Positions 36,601-46,600 of a stretch of 64,000 nt of DNA are shown piece by piece. The notes beneath the pieces were generated by a model. That model saw only the letters and a list, made by a program, of their open reading frames with translations, did not search any database and was not told where the DNA came from. Location of the stretch: contig JAJFKS010000006.1 of assembly GCA_021773115.1 (NCBI GenBank), forward strand, positions 186,001 through 250,000, given 5' to 3'. The position numbers were made by a program, and so were the translations under genes. Numbering within the stretch: position 1 is the first letter of the stretch; each line of letters begins with the position of its first letter. This DNA is from Woeseiaceae bacterium (GTDB lineage Bacteria; Pseudomonadota; Gammaproteobacteria; Steroidobacterales; Woeseiaceae).

Positions 36601-37686
36601 ATGCTGAAGTCGACCCTGGCCGCGCTTGGAGCCTTGCTGGCGTTGCTTGCGCTGTACCTGTTGCTCTGGCCGGTCGCGATAAACCCGGTTGCCTGGGACG
36701 CACCCGTCAATCGTGGCTACGTTGATCCGTTTCTGCCAAACGACCTGCTGACAGCGGCGACAAGTATTAGCCTGAGTCAATATGAGGCACCGGAGGACGC
36801 GACCCTGGGTAGCGATCAGCGTGTCTATGTCACAACCCGCAACGGCATGATCGTCCGTGTGCAGAATCGCGGTATCAGCGAATACGCGGACGTCGGCGGG
36901 CGGCCACTGGGCATCGAAGCCGATCAGGATGGATCATTGCTGATCGCAAACTCTTACCTCGGAATTCAACGGGTCACAGCAGAGCGCGAAGTCATTACGC
37001 TGCTCGACGAGGTGGATGGTAAGCCCCTGAACTACGCGAACAACCTGGCTGTCGGCAAAGACGGGGCAATCTACTTCAGTCTCTCAAGCAGCAAGTTCGG
37101 CGCCAAAGAGTTTCAGGGAACCTACGATGCCGCGCTGCTTGACCTTCTGGAGCATGGCGGCCACGGCAGCGTTTACGCGTTCGAGCCCACAACGAATAAA
37201 GTTACACGCCTGCTCGACGGTCTGAACTACGCAAACGGCGTTGCTATCAATGATGATGACAGCTTTATCCTGGTCGCCGAGACCGGACACTACCGAATCT
37301 TGAAATACTGGCTCAGCGGCGAACGTCGTGGCGAGCGCGAAATTCTCATCGACAATCTGCCGGGCTTTCCCGACAACATCAAAAGCGGTGCAAACGGTCG
37401 CTTCTGGATTGGTTTTGCCGCGCCACGAAACGATTTGATCGACAAATGGTCGGACAAACCCTTGTTACGAAAAATGCTGCAACGCCTGCCGTCATCAATG
37501 CGGCCGAGCGCGCAGCCGTTTTCGCATGTCATTGCAATAGACGGTGACGGTGACGTGCTGATGAATATGCACGACCCGTCCGCGCGCTTTCCGACCTTGA
37601 CCGGCGTTCTGGAAACGCGCGACACGCTGTATCTGACAAGCTTGTTCGGCAATCAACTGCCCCGCATCCGCAAACGGGATTTATGA
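36601..37686 (+). CDS. Strictosidine-synthase-like beta-propeller protein
   Basis: 361 residues. One N-terminal membrane anchor (LAALGALLALLALYLLLWP) and a six-bladed propeller of the strictosidine synthase/APMAP family (NLAVGKDGAIYFSLSSSKFG, LNYANGVAINDDDSFILVAETGHYRILKYWLSG, LPGFPDNIKSGANGRFWIGF). Likely a periplasmic lactonase or arylesterase-like enzyme; no plant-type alkaloid role is implied. Confidence 0.87.
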   Translation: MLKSTLAALGALLALLALYLLLWPVAINPVAWDAPVNRGYVDPFLPNDLLTAATSISLSQYEAPEDATLGSDQRVYVTTRNGMIVRVQNRGISEYADVGGRPLGIEADQDGSLLIANSYLGIQRVTAEREVITLLDEVDGKPLNYANNLAVGKDGAIYFSLSSSKFGAKEFQGTYDAALLDLLEHGGHGSVYAFEPTTNKVTRLLDGLNYANGVAINDDDSFILVAETGHYRILKYWLSGERRGEREILIDNLPGFPDNIKSGANGRFWIGFAAPRNDLIDKWSDKPLLRKMLQRLPSSMRPSAQPFSHVIAIDGDGDVLMNMHDPSARFPTLTGVLETRDTLYLTSLFGNQLPRIRKRDL

Positions 37687-37699
37687 GCGACTCAAGGAA

Positions 37700-39445
37700 C
37701 TAGTGTGGCAGCAGCGCCGGGTCACCTTTGTAGTTGTCGCCGAGCATCTGCTTGCGAATCAACGGTATCGGTGGTGAGCCATAGCTCAGGAACTGGTCGT
37801 GAAATTGTCCCCATGCCTCCCGTCCACCACGACCCGCTGTCCAGTCATCGCGGAGCTTGTTGATCATCAGCTTGCCCAGTGTGTAATTGAGATAGCCGGG
37901 GTCATAAGTACCACGAAAGGCCTGTTGGCTCGCATTGCCAAAATCCTGGAAGGCCTTTTTCTGGAACATTTTTTCGCTCTCTTCAACTGACATGCCTTCC
38001 GCATGAAGGCCAATGGCCGACAGGTAGCGCACGTTGCGCAACAAGGCGTTCAGCAATTGCCCGATGCGATATTCCGGGTCACCACCACCGAGTCCCGCAT
38101 CGATCATCATTTGTTCACCGTAATGGGCCCAGCCCTCGACAAAAGAATAGCTGCTGAAATGCTGGCCGATACGGTTTTCGGCACGATTCGCATGCAGAAA
38201 CTGCAGGAAGTGCCCGGGCCAGACCTCGTGTACTGAAGTGCCGAGCAAGTCTGTCTCGCCCGGAACGTAGGCGAGCTGATCTTCTTCAGACCAACTCGGG
38301 TCGGGTGGCGCGATGTAGTATACCGAAGGCAATCCTGTTTCGAATGGCCCCGGAATTTCGATATAAGCCGAATTGAAACGCCGATGTGGTGGTGCCTCGT
38401 CGACCAATGCGTCTTCAGTGCCAGGAATGCTAACGAGCTTATTGTCTTCGATGAATTTGCGCAGCCCCGGAAGTTGACGTTGCGCCCCACCGACGGCGCC
38501 TTCCGGTGGCTTGCGATTCTGAACTTTAAGCACACAGTCTTCGGTACTTGCACCCGGCGCAAACTCCGCACAGGCCGCATACAGCGCGTCGAGGTTTTGT
38601 TTGAGATTGAGCTCGCCCGCCGCCTTCAGTTCGGCAAGAGTGACATCGACGCCTTGCGTTGCGCTCAGCATTTTCAGGAATTTCTTCTCACCGAGTGCAT
38701 AGTTGTTGGTCGCCGTATCGCGAAGACCATCGAGCCAACGTGCGGTTTCCTCCACTGCATCGGCCGCAGCGGTATTGGCCGCCGCGAACTGTCGCTGCAG
38801 TTGTTCGTCTTTCACGTCAGCAAAGAGTCCGGGTACGGTATTGCGGAAATAGTCGGCCATGCCGGAAAAAATCCCGTGAGCCGTCTCCACGTACGGTGCC
38901 GGCAATGGCGGCTGGAGGTTTTCCTGCATTGTCAGAAGCCAGCCAGGCAACTGCGAGACGTATTGGGTGTACGCAACGATACGCTCGTCGAGCGGCGCGT
39001 ATTCGCGATCGATATAGGTACCCATACCGAGGCTGAATGAATACACCACCGGGTTGTTGGTCGGAAAACCGGAGTCGCGAATCCAGAATTGTTCGCCACG
39101 CAAGGCTTGCACCAGGTAGTCCCGTTCAAACGCCTCGATACCCTGCAGGTCATCGTAGCTTGCAGCTGCCGCAACAACGGCATCGATCCACTCCGCATAT
39201 TTTTCAGTACCCGGAAGGCTGTTATCGGATATCTGGCCGTCGTACTGGTGTAACCCGGCGTAGACCGCTATCTCAGGATTGGCAGCGTAGTAGTCGTCAA
39301 TCGTTTTGGCGGCGAAATCACCCCAGCCAGGCTTCGCGGCAGTCGCGAGCGCTTCGCTGCTGTCGTCGCTCCCGCCGCAGCTTGCGAGCAGAGTCAGTGC
39401 CGATACTACCAGGATGCGCTTCATCGTCATTTTCGGGCTCTTCAT
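37700..39445 (-). CDS. DUF885 family lipoprotein (probable metallopeptidase)
   Basis: 581 residues. Lipobox LLASC (Cys at about residue 23) then a DUF885 domain with SVHEVWPGHFLQ, the HExxxGH metal-binding motif, and a downstream EGWAHYGEQMM. DUF885 proteins are putative zinc peptidases. ATG at 39445 overlaps the stop of the upstream M49-like gene (ATGA); an internal ATG at 39424 is possible but lacks a ribosome binding site. Confidence 0.87.
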   Translation of the reverse strand: MKSPKMTMKRILVVSALTLLASCGGSDDSSEALATAAKPGWGDFAAKTIDDYYAANPEIAVYAGLHQYDGQISDNSLPGTEKYAEWIDAVVAAAASYDDLQGIEAFERDYLVQALRGEQFWIRDSGFPTNNPVVYSFSLGMGTYIDREYAPLDERIVAYTQYVSQLPGWLLTMQENLQPPLPAPYVETAHGIFSGMADYFRNTVPGLFADVKDEQLQRQFAAANTAAADAVEETARWLDGLRDTATNNYALGEKKFLKMLSATQGVDVTLAELKAAGELNLKQNLDALYAACAEFAPGASTEDCVLKVQNRKPPEGAVGGAQRQLPGLRKFIEDNKLVSIPGTEDALVDEAPPHRRFNSAYIEIPGPFETGLPSVYYIAPPDPSWSEEDQLAYVPGETDLLGTSVHEVWPGHFLQFLHANRAENRIGQHFSSYSFVEGWAHYGEQMMIDAGLGGGDPEYRIGQLLNALLRNVRYLSAIGLHAEGMSVEESEKMFQKKAFQDFGNASQQAFRGTYDPGYLNYTLGKLMINKLRDDWTAGRGGREAWGQFHDQFLSYGSPPIPLIRKQMLGDNYKGDPALLPH

Positions 39446-41103
39446 TCCAGTCCGAGCTCCGCAACGCCCTGTTGAAATGTAATGTCGACCGGAATTTTCG
39501 CCCGGGTCAGGCGGTCGAGATCGCCCTGCAATTCTGGCTTGATGATGCCGCGCGTCTCCGTCAGTTCTTTAACGCCCTCGTAGTCACCGTCACCTTGCAG
39601 CGTCAACAACAAACGTGACAAATCGGTCATCGCCACAGTCATGCGTTCGAAATCGACGTGATAGCGGCCGGTTTCAACATCACGAACGAACGCGCCCTTG
39701 TCCATGAAGAAATTGAAGCGAACCATATTTGCCTTGCCATGTGCACTTGATGCGCCGAAGCGAATGGAGCGGAACACGCTGGTCATAAAAGTGACGTAGT
39801 AGTCTCGCAAATCGACATTGCCGAGCTCGCCAGCTTTATGCAGTTCGGTAATCATGTACAGGCCGAGGACGTCGGCTTTGCCCTCCTCCATGCTGGAGCC
39901 GAGATCAAGCATGGCGTCCCCGACCGTGCTGCGGCCATCGATCGTATTCTTGATACCGAGACCGTGTGCAATTTCATGAAACATGGTGTTGGCGAAAAAA
40001 GCGTCGAAGCTGATGTGCTGGCGTTGCGACGCATCGATCAGCTCATCGGCAATTGGCACCAGGATCTTGTCGAACTTGGCTTGCATGGCATTTTTCAACT
40101 GCAGCCGGCGTGAGCCGCGGGCCAACTGCACGACTTCGTCGTTGGGCAGATTGATCGCGATCGTCTTGCCGCCCGCATTGCTGTGGCCTGCATAGTAGAC
40201 GACGTCGTAGGCATTGAGGTCGGAGTCGGTCCCCGGGGTTTCCCACTTGTACTCATCCGGAACCGGCAAGCCCTTCTGCAAGGCGGGCAGGAAGTCGGCG
40301 AAGCGGCTCAGGCGATCACTCCATTCGAGGTCCTTGATCAGGACATAAGATTCGTACGCAGCACGATAGCCGAACAAGGCGTCTTCGTAGGTCTCAATAG
40401 GCCCAATAACGACGTCGATCTGATTGTCGCGCACATCCATCCAGTACATATCACTGACCTGATAATCGTCACTGATTAGCGCCGCCGCGCGAAGTTTCAG
40501 GTAGGTGGCGAAATCCGTGCTTTCGGCGAGCTTCGCTGCGGCGCGCAACAATTCGGCGGCGGCTTTCAATTCTTCGGCATACGCAACATGGAACGGGAGT
40601 AATGTCAGCCTACGTTCTGCATCCCGGCGAACGAGCGAATACAGGCTGTTCTTACCGGGCAAATAGGCCTCTTCGAATTCTTCCTTGCTCATGTCCGCCG
40701 GATAGAAATTCGCGCCGAGCGGTTTCGCGCCGACACCCTCGATGAACGGCTTGTCGCCATCAAGGCGATCCCATGGTCCATAGTTGATCTCAGCGAAACG
40801 TCGCGTCTTGGCGTCGGTGAGCGTTTCGAGCCACGCCTCGTAGTCGTCGCCATAGGCCTGCCGCCAAAACAAATCGTCCATAATCTGCGACGCGTCGATC
40901 AGCAGCTTGATCATTTCACGTTGATTGTCGCTGAGGGCGCCCAAGTCAGCGGTCAGTTCAAAATCCGCGTAGATTTCCGGCCTTGGCGAGACCGTCTCGA
41001 GCGCCTGAAACTGAGTCTCCGGAGGCGGTTCGCTACCGCAGGAGGCGAGAACGGTGCTTAGCATTACGATGCCCGAATGGCGCAGAGATTTTCTGGAAAT
41101 CAC
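39442..41103 (-). CDS. M49-like (dipeptidyl peptidase III family) lipoprotein
   Basis: 553 residues. GTG start at 41103 with AAGGA six bases upstream; signal peptide ends with lipobox LASC. FHEIAHGLG and a downstream SMEEGKAD give the two halves of the zinc site; the spacing HEIAH rather than HELLGH is the form in the bacterial M49-like group. Translationally coupled to the DUF885 gene and 44 bases downstream of murI. Confidence 0.82.
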   Translation of the reverse strand: MISRKSLRHSGIVMLSTVLASCGSEPPPETQFQALETVSPRPEIYADFELTADLGALSDNQREMIKLLIDASQIMDDLFWRQAYGDDYEAWLETLTDAKTRRFAEINYGPWDRLDGDKPFIEGVGAKPLGANFYPADMSKEEFEEAYLPGKNSLYSLVRRDAERRLTLLPFHVAYAEELKAAAELLRAAAKLAESTDFATYLKLRAAALISDDYQVSDMYWMDVRDNQIDVVIGPIETYEDALFGYRAAYESYVLIKDLEWSDRLSRFADFLPALQKGLPVPDEYKWETPGTDSDLNAYDVVYYAGHSNAGGKTIAINLPNDEVVQLARGSRRLQLKNAMQAKFDKILVPIADELIDASQRQHISFDAFFANTMFHEIAHGLGIKNTIDGRSTVGDAMLDLGSSMEEGKADVLGLYMITELHKAGELGNVDLRDYYVTFMTSVFRSIRFGASSAHGKANMVRFNFFMDKGAFVRDVETGRYHVDFERMTVAMTDLSRLLLTLQGDGDYEGVKELTETRGIIKPELQGDLDRLTRAKIPVDITFQQGVAELGLE

Positions 41104-41147
41104 GGTAATTCCTTGCAGCAGGTTCAATCCGGCATTATCGCACAAGC

Positions 41148-41981
41148 TCAAAGATCGACTAGCTGTACATCGCTGGCCTGCAGAGGCGTTCCCAGGAACT
41201 GACCACCGACGCGAGCGAACCGAGTGATGCCGTCTGTGGCCAGCAGCCTCAGTTCACCAGCGGTCTCGTTGCTTCTCAGCAGGCCTGTGGATTGCAGCGC
41301 CTGTCTGACAACGGCGGCGGTCGTTATTGCCGAATCAACGACCTCGACCTTGTCGCCCGCGATGACCGAAATCGTGTCGCGCAACAACGGAAAGTGTGTG
41401 CAGCCTAAAATGATGCTATTGGGCGTAAATGAGTCCGCCGTCGCCTCTCTGAGGTAGCGACGCACGATGGCATCGGTGATCTCGCCCGAGGTCCAGCCCT
41501 CTTCCGCGAGCGACACCAGCATTTCGCAGGCCTGCTCTCGCACTTCTGCCACCGGGTCACGAGCGGCGATCGCCTTGCTGTAAGCACCCAATCGAACCGT
41601 CGCTTCGGTCGCGAGGACAAGATGCGCGCCCCCGGGTCGTATCCTGACGGCGGCAGTGGCACCCGGCTCGACCACGCCGACGACCGGAATCGGCGCCATT
41701 TGCGCGCGCAGCGCGTCCAGTGCCACTGCCGATGCCGTGTTGCAGGCAACGACCAGCAGTTTGATGCCGGTTTCCTGCAGCTTCGCTGTCGCCTGGGTCG
41801 CATACCGCGCGATCGATGCGGGGCTCTTCGTTCCATAAGGAAGCCGGGCGGTATCGCCCAGATAGATCAGGTTTTCGTTCGGCAAAGCGTCGCGAATCGC
41901 TTTGAGCACGGTCAGCCCGCCAACACCAGAGTCGAATACTCCGATCGGGAGTGAGTTACTGTGAGATTCGGACATAGGCAT
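41148..41981 (-). CDS. murI: Glutamate racemase
   Basis: 277 residues from ATG 41981 (41975 equally likely). The two catalytic cysteines are in VACNTASA and LGCTHFPLL; substrate motifs FDSGVGGLTVL and GDTARLPYGTKS are present. Makes D-glutamate for peptidoglycan. Divergent from the SRPBCC-GyrI gene. Confidence 0.95.
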   Translation of the reverse strand: MPMSESHSNSLPIGVFDSGVGGLTVLKAIRDALPNENLIYLGDTARLPYGTKSPASIARYATQATAKLQETGIKLLVVACNTASAVALDALRAQMAPIPVVGVVEPGATAAVRIRPGGAHLVLATEATVRLGAYSKAIAARDPVAEVREQACEMLVSLAEEGWTSGEITDAIVRRYLREATADSFTPNSIILGCTHFPLLRDTISVIAGDKVEVVDSAITTAAVVRQALQSTGLLRSNETAGELRLLATDGITRFARVGGQFLGTPLQASDVQLVDL

Positions 41982-42046
41982 ATTGTGCCCAATGAAACCG
42001 TTCTGTGGAATAATTCCGCCCCACCGAATAGTCGGGATCCAGAGCA

Positions 42047-43060
42047 TTGCAAAAACTAATCTACGCTAGCGGCGCGTTGCTCGCGTTGCTGATCATCATT
42101 GGATTTGCATTACCGCGAACCCATAAGATCGAAGTATCGATCGAGATCGACGCACATGTGGCGACCGTATTCGCGCTGGTGAATGATTTGCAGCGGTTTT
42201 CAGACTGGTCGCCGTGGAGTCACACTGACCCCAACGCCCGCATTCTATTCTCCGGCCCGGTTCGCGGAGTGGACGCCATGATGACCTGGGACGGCGCGAT
42301 CATCGGCAGCGGCAGTCAGCTCATTACCGAAAGCCGGCCGCATGAACATGTCGGCATGGTGATGAATCCCGGCGAATCCGGCGAAGCACGCGCCTGGTTC
42401 GATCTGACGCCAGGCGTTGGCACGACACTGGTGCGCTGGGGATTTGAAGCGGACTACGGCATGAATATCGTTGGCCGTTACTTTGCGATGATGCTCGGCG
42501 GTATCGTCGCGCGCGATTACCACGACGGTTTGCTGCGCTTGAAAGACCTGGCAGAGGGATTGCCGAGTGCCGATTTCAGCGACATTGAAATTGAGCATAT
42601 CGTCGTCGAAGCAATACAAATTGCTTACCTGTCGACAAGCTCAAGGTCGGATCCGGACGCGATCTCGGAGGCGCTGGGAAAAGCCTATTTCCAGATTCTG
42701 AGCTTTATCGACAGCAATAATTTGTCAGATGCCGGCGCGCCACTGTCTATCACGCGCGCCGTTAGTGGCTCGGAGCTGCGCTTCGATGCGGCTATCCCGG
42801 TACGGGGTGTCAAGGACAATACGCCCCGTGACGGCAGTGGCGTCAAAATTGGTCAGACCTACGCCGGAGCGGTGATCCGCGTCCGCCACCTGGGCTCATA
42901 CAAGGGGCTCGGTGCCACGCATCGCAAGATTTCTGCCTACCTCGCGGCCTACGGTATCGCGCGCAACGGCGCTGCCTGGGAATCGTATGTGAGCGATCCC
43001 GGACAGGTTGCAGAGGCCGATCTGCTGACCTACGTCTACTACCCGATCAAGCGTGACTAG
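42047..43060 (+). CDS. SRPBCC-GyrI domain fusion protein
   Basis: 337 residues. N-terminal hydrophobic segment (LLALLIIIGFAL), an SRPBCC/polyketide-cyclase-like domain (residues about 30-180, ALVNDLQRFSDWSPW), then a GyrI-like small-molecule-binding domain (AGAVIRVRHLGSYKGLGATHRKISAYL...WESYVSDPGQV). TTG start at 42047 preceded by GGGA; no ATG fits. Two ligand-binding domains in one anchored protein; function unknown. Its stop overlaps the stop of the convergent gene by two bases. Confidence 0.85.
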   Translation: MQKLIYASGALLALLIIIGFALPRTHKIEVSIEIDAHVATVFALVNDLQRFSDWSPWSHTDPNARILFSGPVRGVDAMMTWDGAIIGSGSQLITESRPHEHVGMVMNPGESGEARAWFDLTPGVGTTLVRWGFEADYGMNIVGRYFAMMLGGIVARDYHDGLLRLKDLAEGLPSADFSDIEIEHIVVEAIQIAYLSTSSRSDPDAISEALGKAYFQILSFIDSNNLSDAGAPLSITRAVSGSELRFDAAIPVRGVKDNTPRDGSGVKIGQTYAGAVIRVRHLGSYKGLGATHRKISAYLAAYGIARNGAAWESYVSDPGQVAEADLLTYVYYPIKRD

Positions 43061-43428
43061 TTCGATTTCACCAGGAACGGCGGAACTCGAACTTCATCGG
43101 CATCGTTCAGGGCCAGGGGCACCTGGGTGTCGTCCTGTTGACGGACCATTTCCCGGAACAGAATCACGAGCGAGCTCGCACAGTCGCTGGCTTCGTCGCA
43201 GGACATCTTGCGAACCGAGGCGCAAATCGGTCCTTCGCCGTTGAGCGGCGCCACACTGTGCATTTGCCGCCTGACATCGGCGAACAGCTGCCTTAAGCCG
43301 ACCGGTAATTCATCCTCATGGATGTCGACGAGGTTGTTCTCGTAGGCCTTGATAAGTCGTTGTTTTATATGACCATGGCCGGCCAGCACCGTCAGTGCGG
43401 CGTGAAAGCGATCGACGTGATTCGTCAT
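43057..43428 (-). CDS. Conserved hypothetical small protein
   Basis: 123 residues, mostly helical, acidic, no signal peptide or TM helix. A segment with Cys residues (GPICASVRKMSCDEASDCASS) lies around residue 70-90. I do not recognise the family. ATG at 43428 has GGAG at five-base spacing; a GTG at 43434 is less likely. It has its own predicted promoter about 155 bases upstream and a structured leader. Confidence 0.6.
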   Translation of the reverse strand: MTNHVDRFHAALTVLAGHGHIKQRLIKAYENNLVDIHEDELPVGLRQLFADVRRQMHSVAPLNGEGPICASVRKMSCDEASDCASSLVILFREMVRQQDDTQVPLALNDADEVRVPPFLVKSN

Positions 43429-43638
43429 TGTCACTCCAGCGTTTAATTCTTATTGTGCCGCTCGTTACCCTCTCGGCGGCTTGTACGCTTGTTCTTTGTC
43501 TTGGAGTTGACTACCTCCTGTAGTCGGGTCCCCTGCAGAACCCAAAATCCATCTGAGACTCCCTATCTATCAAGTTCTTGCGCACAGTTTTTATAGCAGA
43601 CAATCCGAAGTGCACGCAAGGGAAATCAGCAGCTGCCG
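43429..43638 (-). promoter_or_regulatory. Promoter and leader of the 43057-43428 gene
   Basis: A sigma-70-like promoter (TTGCGT at 43614-43619, 18-base spacer, TATAAA at 43590-43595, minus strand) follows the end of ileS. The leader of about 150 bases has several GGA motifs; one is in the AGGAG loop of a perfect 6-bp hairpin at 43509-43525 (minus strand). This could bind CsrA/RsmA, but no terminator or known RNA family was recognised. Confidence 0.45.
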
Positions 43639-46600
43639 TTAGCGGCTGATCTCTATGCTCCAGCGTTCGTCACCCAGTGTTCTTTCAGTCGAGAACAGCG
43701 GATTCGACTGTCCGAGCGCCCATTCAATCGCAAGCGTCTCGCTCATGATGTAGTCGCGATGCTCCTTGATCGCCTGTTCGACAGCCGTCGAGCCGGACAC
43801 GCCCAGTGTGATCCGGTCAGACACTTCCAGGCCGGCAAGCTTGCGCGCGTCCTGAATGGAACGCACCAGTTCGCGAGCGAATCCTTCGTTGATCAGCTCA
43901 TCATTGAGCGTTGTGTCGAGCGCCGTCAGGTAACCCGAATCTTCGGCACAGGCAAAGCCTTCGGCCGAGCTGGTCTCGATCAACACGTCTTCGCCTGTCA
44001 GTGTGATCGTTTGCCCATTGACGTCGATGTCAAAGTTTTCACCCGCCGCAGCTGCACTGGCAATGACGGCACCGTCAGCGTCTTCCAGTGCTTTGCGAAT
44101 GACGGGAATCAGTTTTCCATACTGCTTACCGATGCGCGGCAGGTTCGGTTTGATGCGATAGCTAACCAGCCCGGCATCACGTGCGATGAACTCGACCGCC
44201 TTGACGTTCAACTCATCGAGAATCTGGTCCTGGTGACTGTTGAGCGCGTTTGCAGCTGCGTCACTCGGTGCACGAAGTAACAGTCGACTTAAAGGCTGCC
44301 GCGTTCGAACACCGGATTGGCCACGTGCCGCACGTGCCAAACCGACAACCTTCTGCACGACATCGATATCGAACAACAGCGCATCGTTTTGCCAGGCTGG
44401 GTCGGCTTTCGGCCAATCCGCCATGTGCACGGATTCCGGCGCATCGGCGTCGACGCTTCGAACCAGATTCTGGTACACGTTTTCAGCCAGAAACGGCACA
44501 AACGGCGCCATCAGTTTATGCGCTGCGTTCAGGCATTCATACAAGGTCAGGTAGGCCGCCTGCGTATCTTCGGCATCCGTCGATTTCCAGAAGCGACGGC
44601 GATTTCGACGCACGTACCAGTTACTGAGTTGGTCGACGAATGATTCCAGCGCCTCGCCCGCCGTCTTGGCGTCAAAATTGTCGAGCGATTCGGTCACGGT
44701 CGAGATGGTTTTGTGCAACAGCGCCAGTGCCCAGCGATCGATCTCGGGGCGGTTTTCCGGTTTGATCTGATGACTCAGGTCGACTTCATCGAGTCGCGCG
44801 TACAGCACGAAAAATCCGTAGGTATTCCAAAACGTATTGATGAATGAACTCGCGACGTCGGCCACGATCTCGACGGACACGCGTTTGGCAACGTCAGGCG
44901 ATAAGCGCGCGAGGAAATACCAGCGCAGCGCATCCGCGCCAACCGTATCGAATACGTCATAGGGGTTAATGATATTGCCCACCGACTTCGACATCTTCTT
45001 GCCGTCTTTGTCGACGATCAGATTCAGGCAAATACAATTCTTGTACGCAACACTATCGGATACCAGGGTCGCAATCGCGTGCAGCGTATAGAACCAGCCG
45101 CGTGTCTGATCGATGGCTTCACAGATGTAGTCCGCTGGAAAGTGTTGCTCAAATTTGTCACGATTTTCGAATGGGTAATGCCATTGCGCATACGACATTG
45201 CGCCTGAATCAAACCAGCAATCGATCACTTCAGGAACTCGTGTCCAGGTCTTGCCGTCTTTTTCAAACGTTACGTCGTCAACTGCAGGACGATGCAGGTC
45301 AAGGTCGCTAAGCGCTCGTCCGGTCAGGTCTTCGAGTTCGCCGACAGATCCGATGCAATGAAACTCGCCTTCACCGTCGGTCCAGACGGGTAATGGCGTT
45401 CCCCAAAAGCGCTCGCGCGACAGCGCCCAGTCAACGTTGTTTTCGAGCCAATTACCAAAGCGGCCATCTTTGATGTGTTCAGGAACCCAGTTGATTGTCT
45501 GGTTTAGTTCGCTCATGCGCTCGCGAAAATCGGAAGTACGGATATACCAGGCGTTTTTCGCGTAATAGAGAATGGGATCGCCGGTACGCCAGCCGAACGG
45601 ATAGCTGTGCAGATAACGCTCGGAGCGAAACATCATGCCGCGCTCTTTCAGGATGCGAATAAGCGGCTTGTCCGCATCTTTGAAGAACAGGCCTTTGACC
45701 GGCTCGACTTCATCGACGAAATGACCGTCGAGGCCGACACCATGCACGACCGGCAGATCGTTGGCTTGACCGAGCGCGAGATCATCGACGCCGTAGGCTG
45801 GCGCCGTGTGCACGATGCCCGTGCCGCTTTCCGTACTGACGAAATCTGCTGCAAACACCTGGAACGCGTTCGGCGCATCGATCTCCAGGTAGTTGAATAG
45901 CTGTACGTATCGCGTTCCAACCAGCCTCGAGCCCTGCACCGTCTTCAGAACCTTGTGCTCGACATCTCGGAACACAGCCTCGCGAAGCGCTTCCGCAACG
46001 ATAAGTGTCTGCCCCTCGGACTCACAGAAGCTGTAGTTGATGTCATTGCCGACGGCGAGCGCGAGGTTCGACGGCAGCGTCCAGGGTGTCGTCGTCCAGA
46101 CGAGGAAATAGGTATCGACTTCGCCTTGCAGTTGAAAGCGTACGGTGATCGATGGGTCCTCCACGTCCTTGTATCCGAGTGCCAGTTCATGTGACGACAG
46201 AGTTGCTCCGATACGGGGGTCATAGGGCACAACTTTGTAGCCCTGGTAGATCAGCTTCTTGTCCCAGATTTTTTTCAGCAGATTCCAGACGGATTCAATG
46301 TAGCTGTTGTCGAGCGTGTAATAGGCTTCGTCGAGATTCACCCAAAAGCCCATGCGCTGCGTCATTTTTTCCCAGTCGCCGATGTAGCGCATAACCGAGT
46401 CGCGACAGCGCTTGGTAAATTCCGCGATACCGACCTTTTCCTCGATTTCTTTCTTGTCAAAAATACCGAGTTCTTTCTCAACTTCGTGCTCAACGGGCAA
46501 ACCGTGCGTGTCCCAGCCAGCTTTTCGCGGCACATGAAAACCCTGCATAGTTTTATAGCGCGGGAAAATATCTTTAAAGCTGCGCGCCAGGACATGGTGA

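Noticed and set aside
43450..43600. 6S RNA or another housekeeping RNA in the gap after ileS
   Set aside because: No long rod-like pairing or conserved 6S bulge was found; a leader of the downstream gene fits better.
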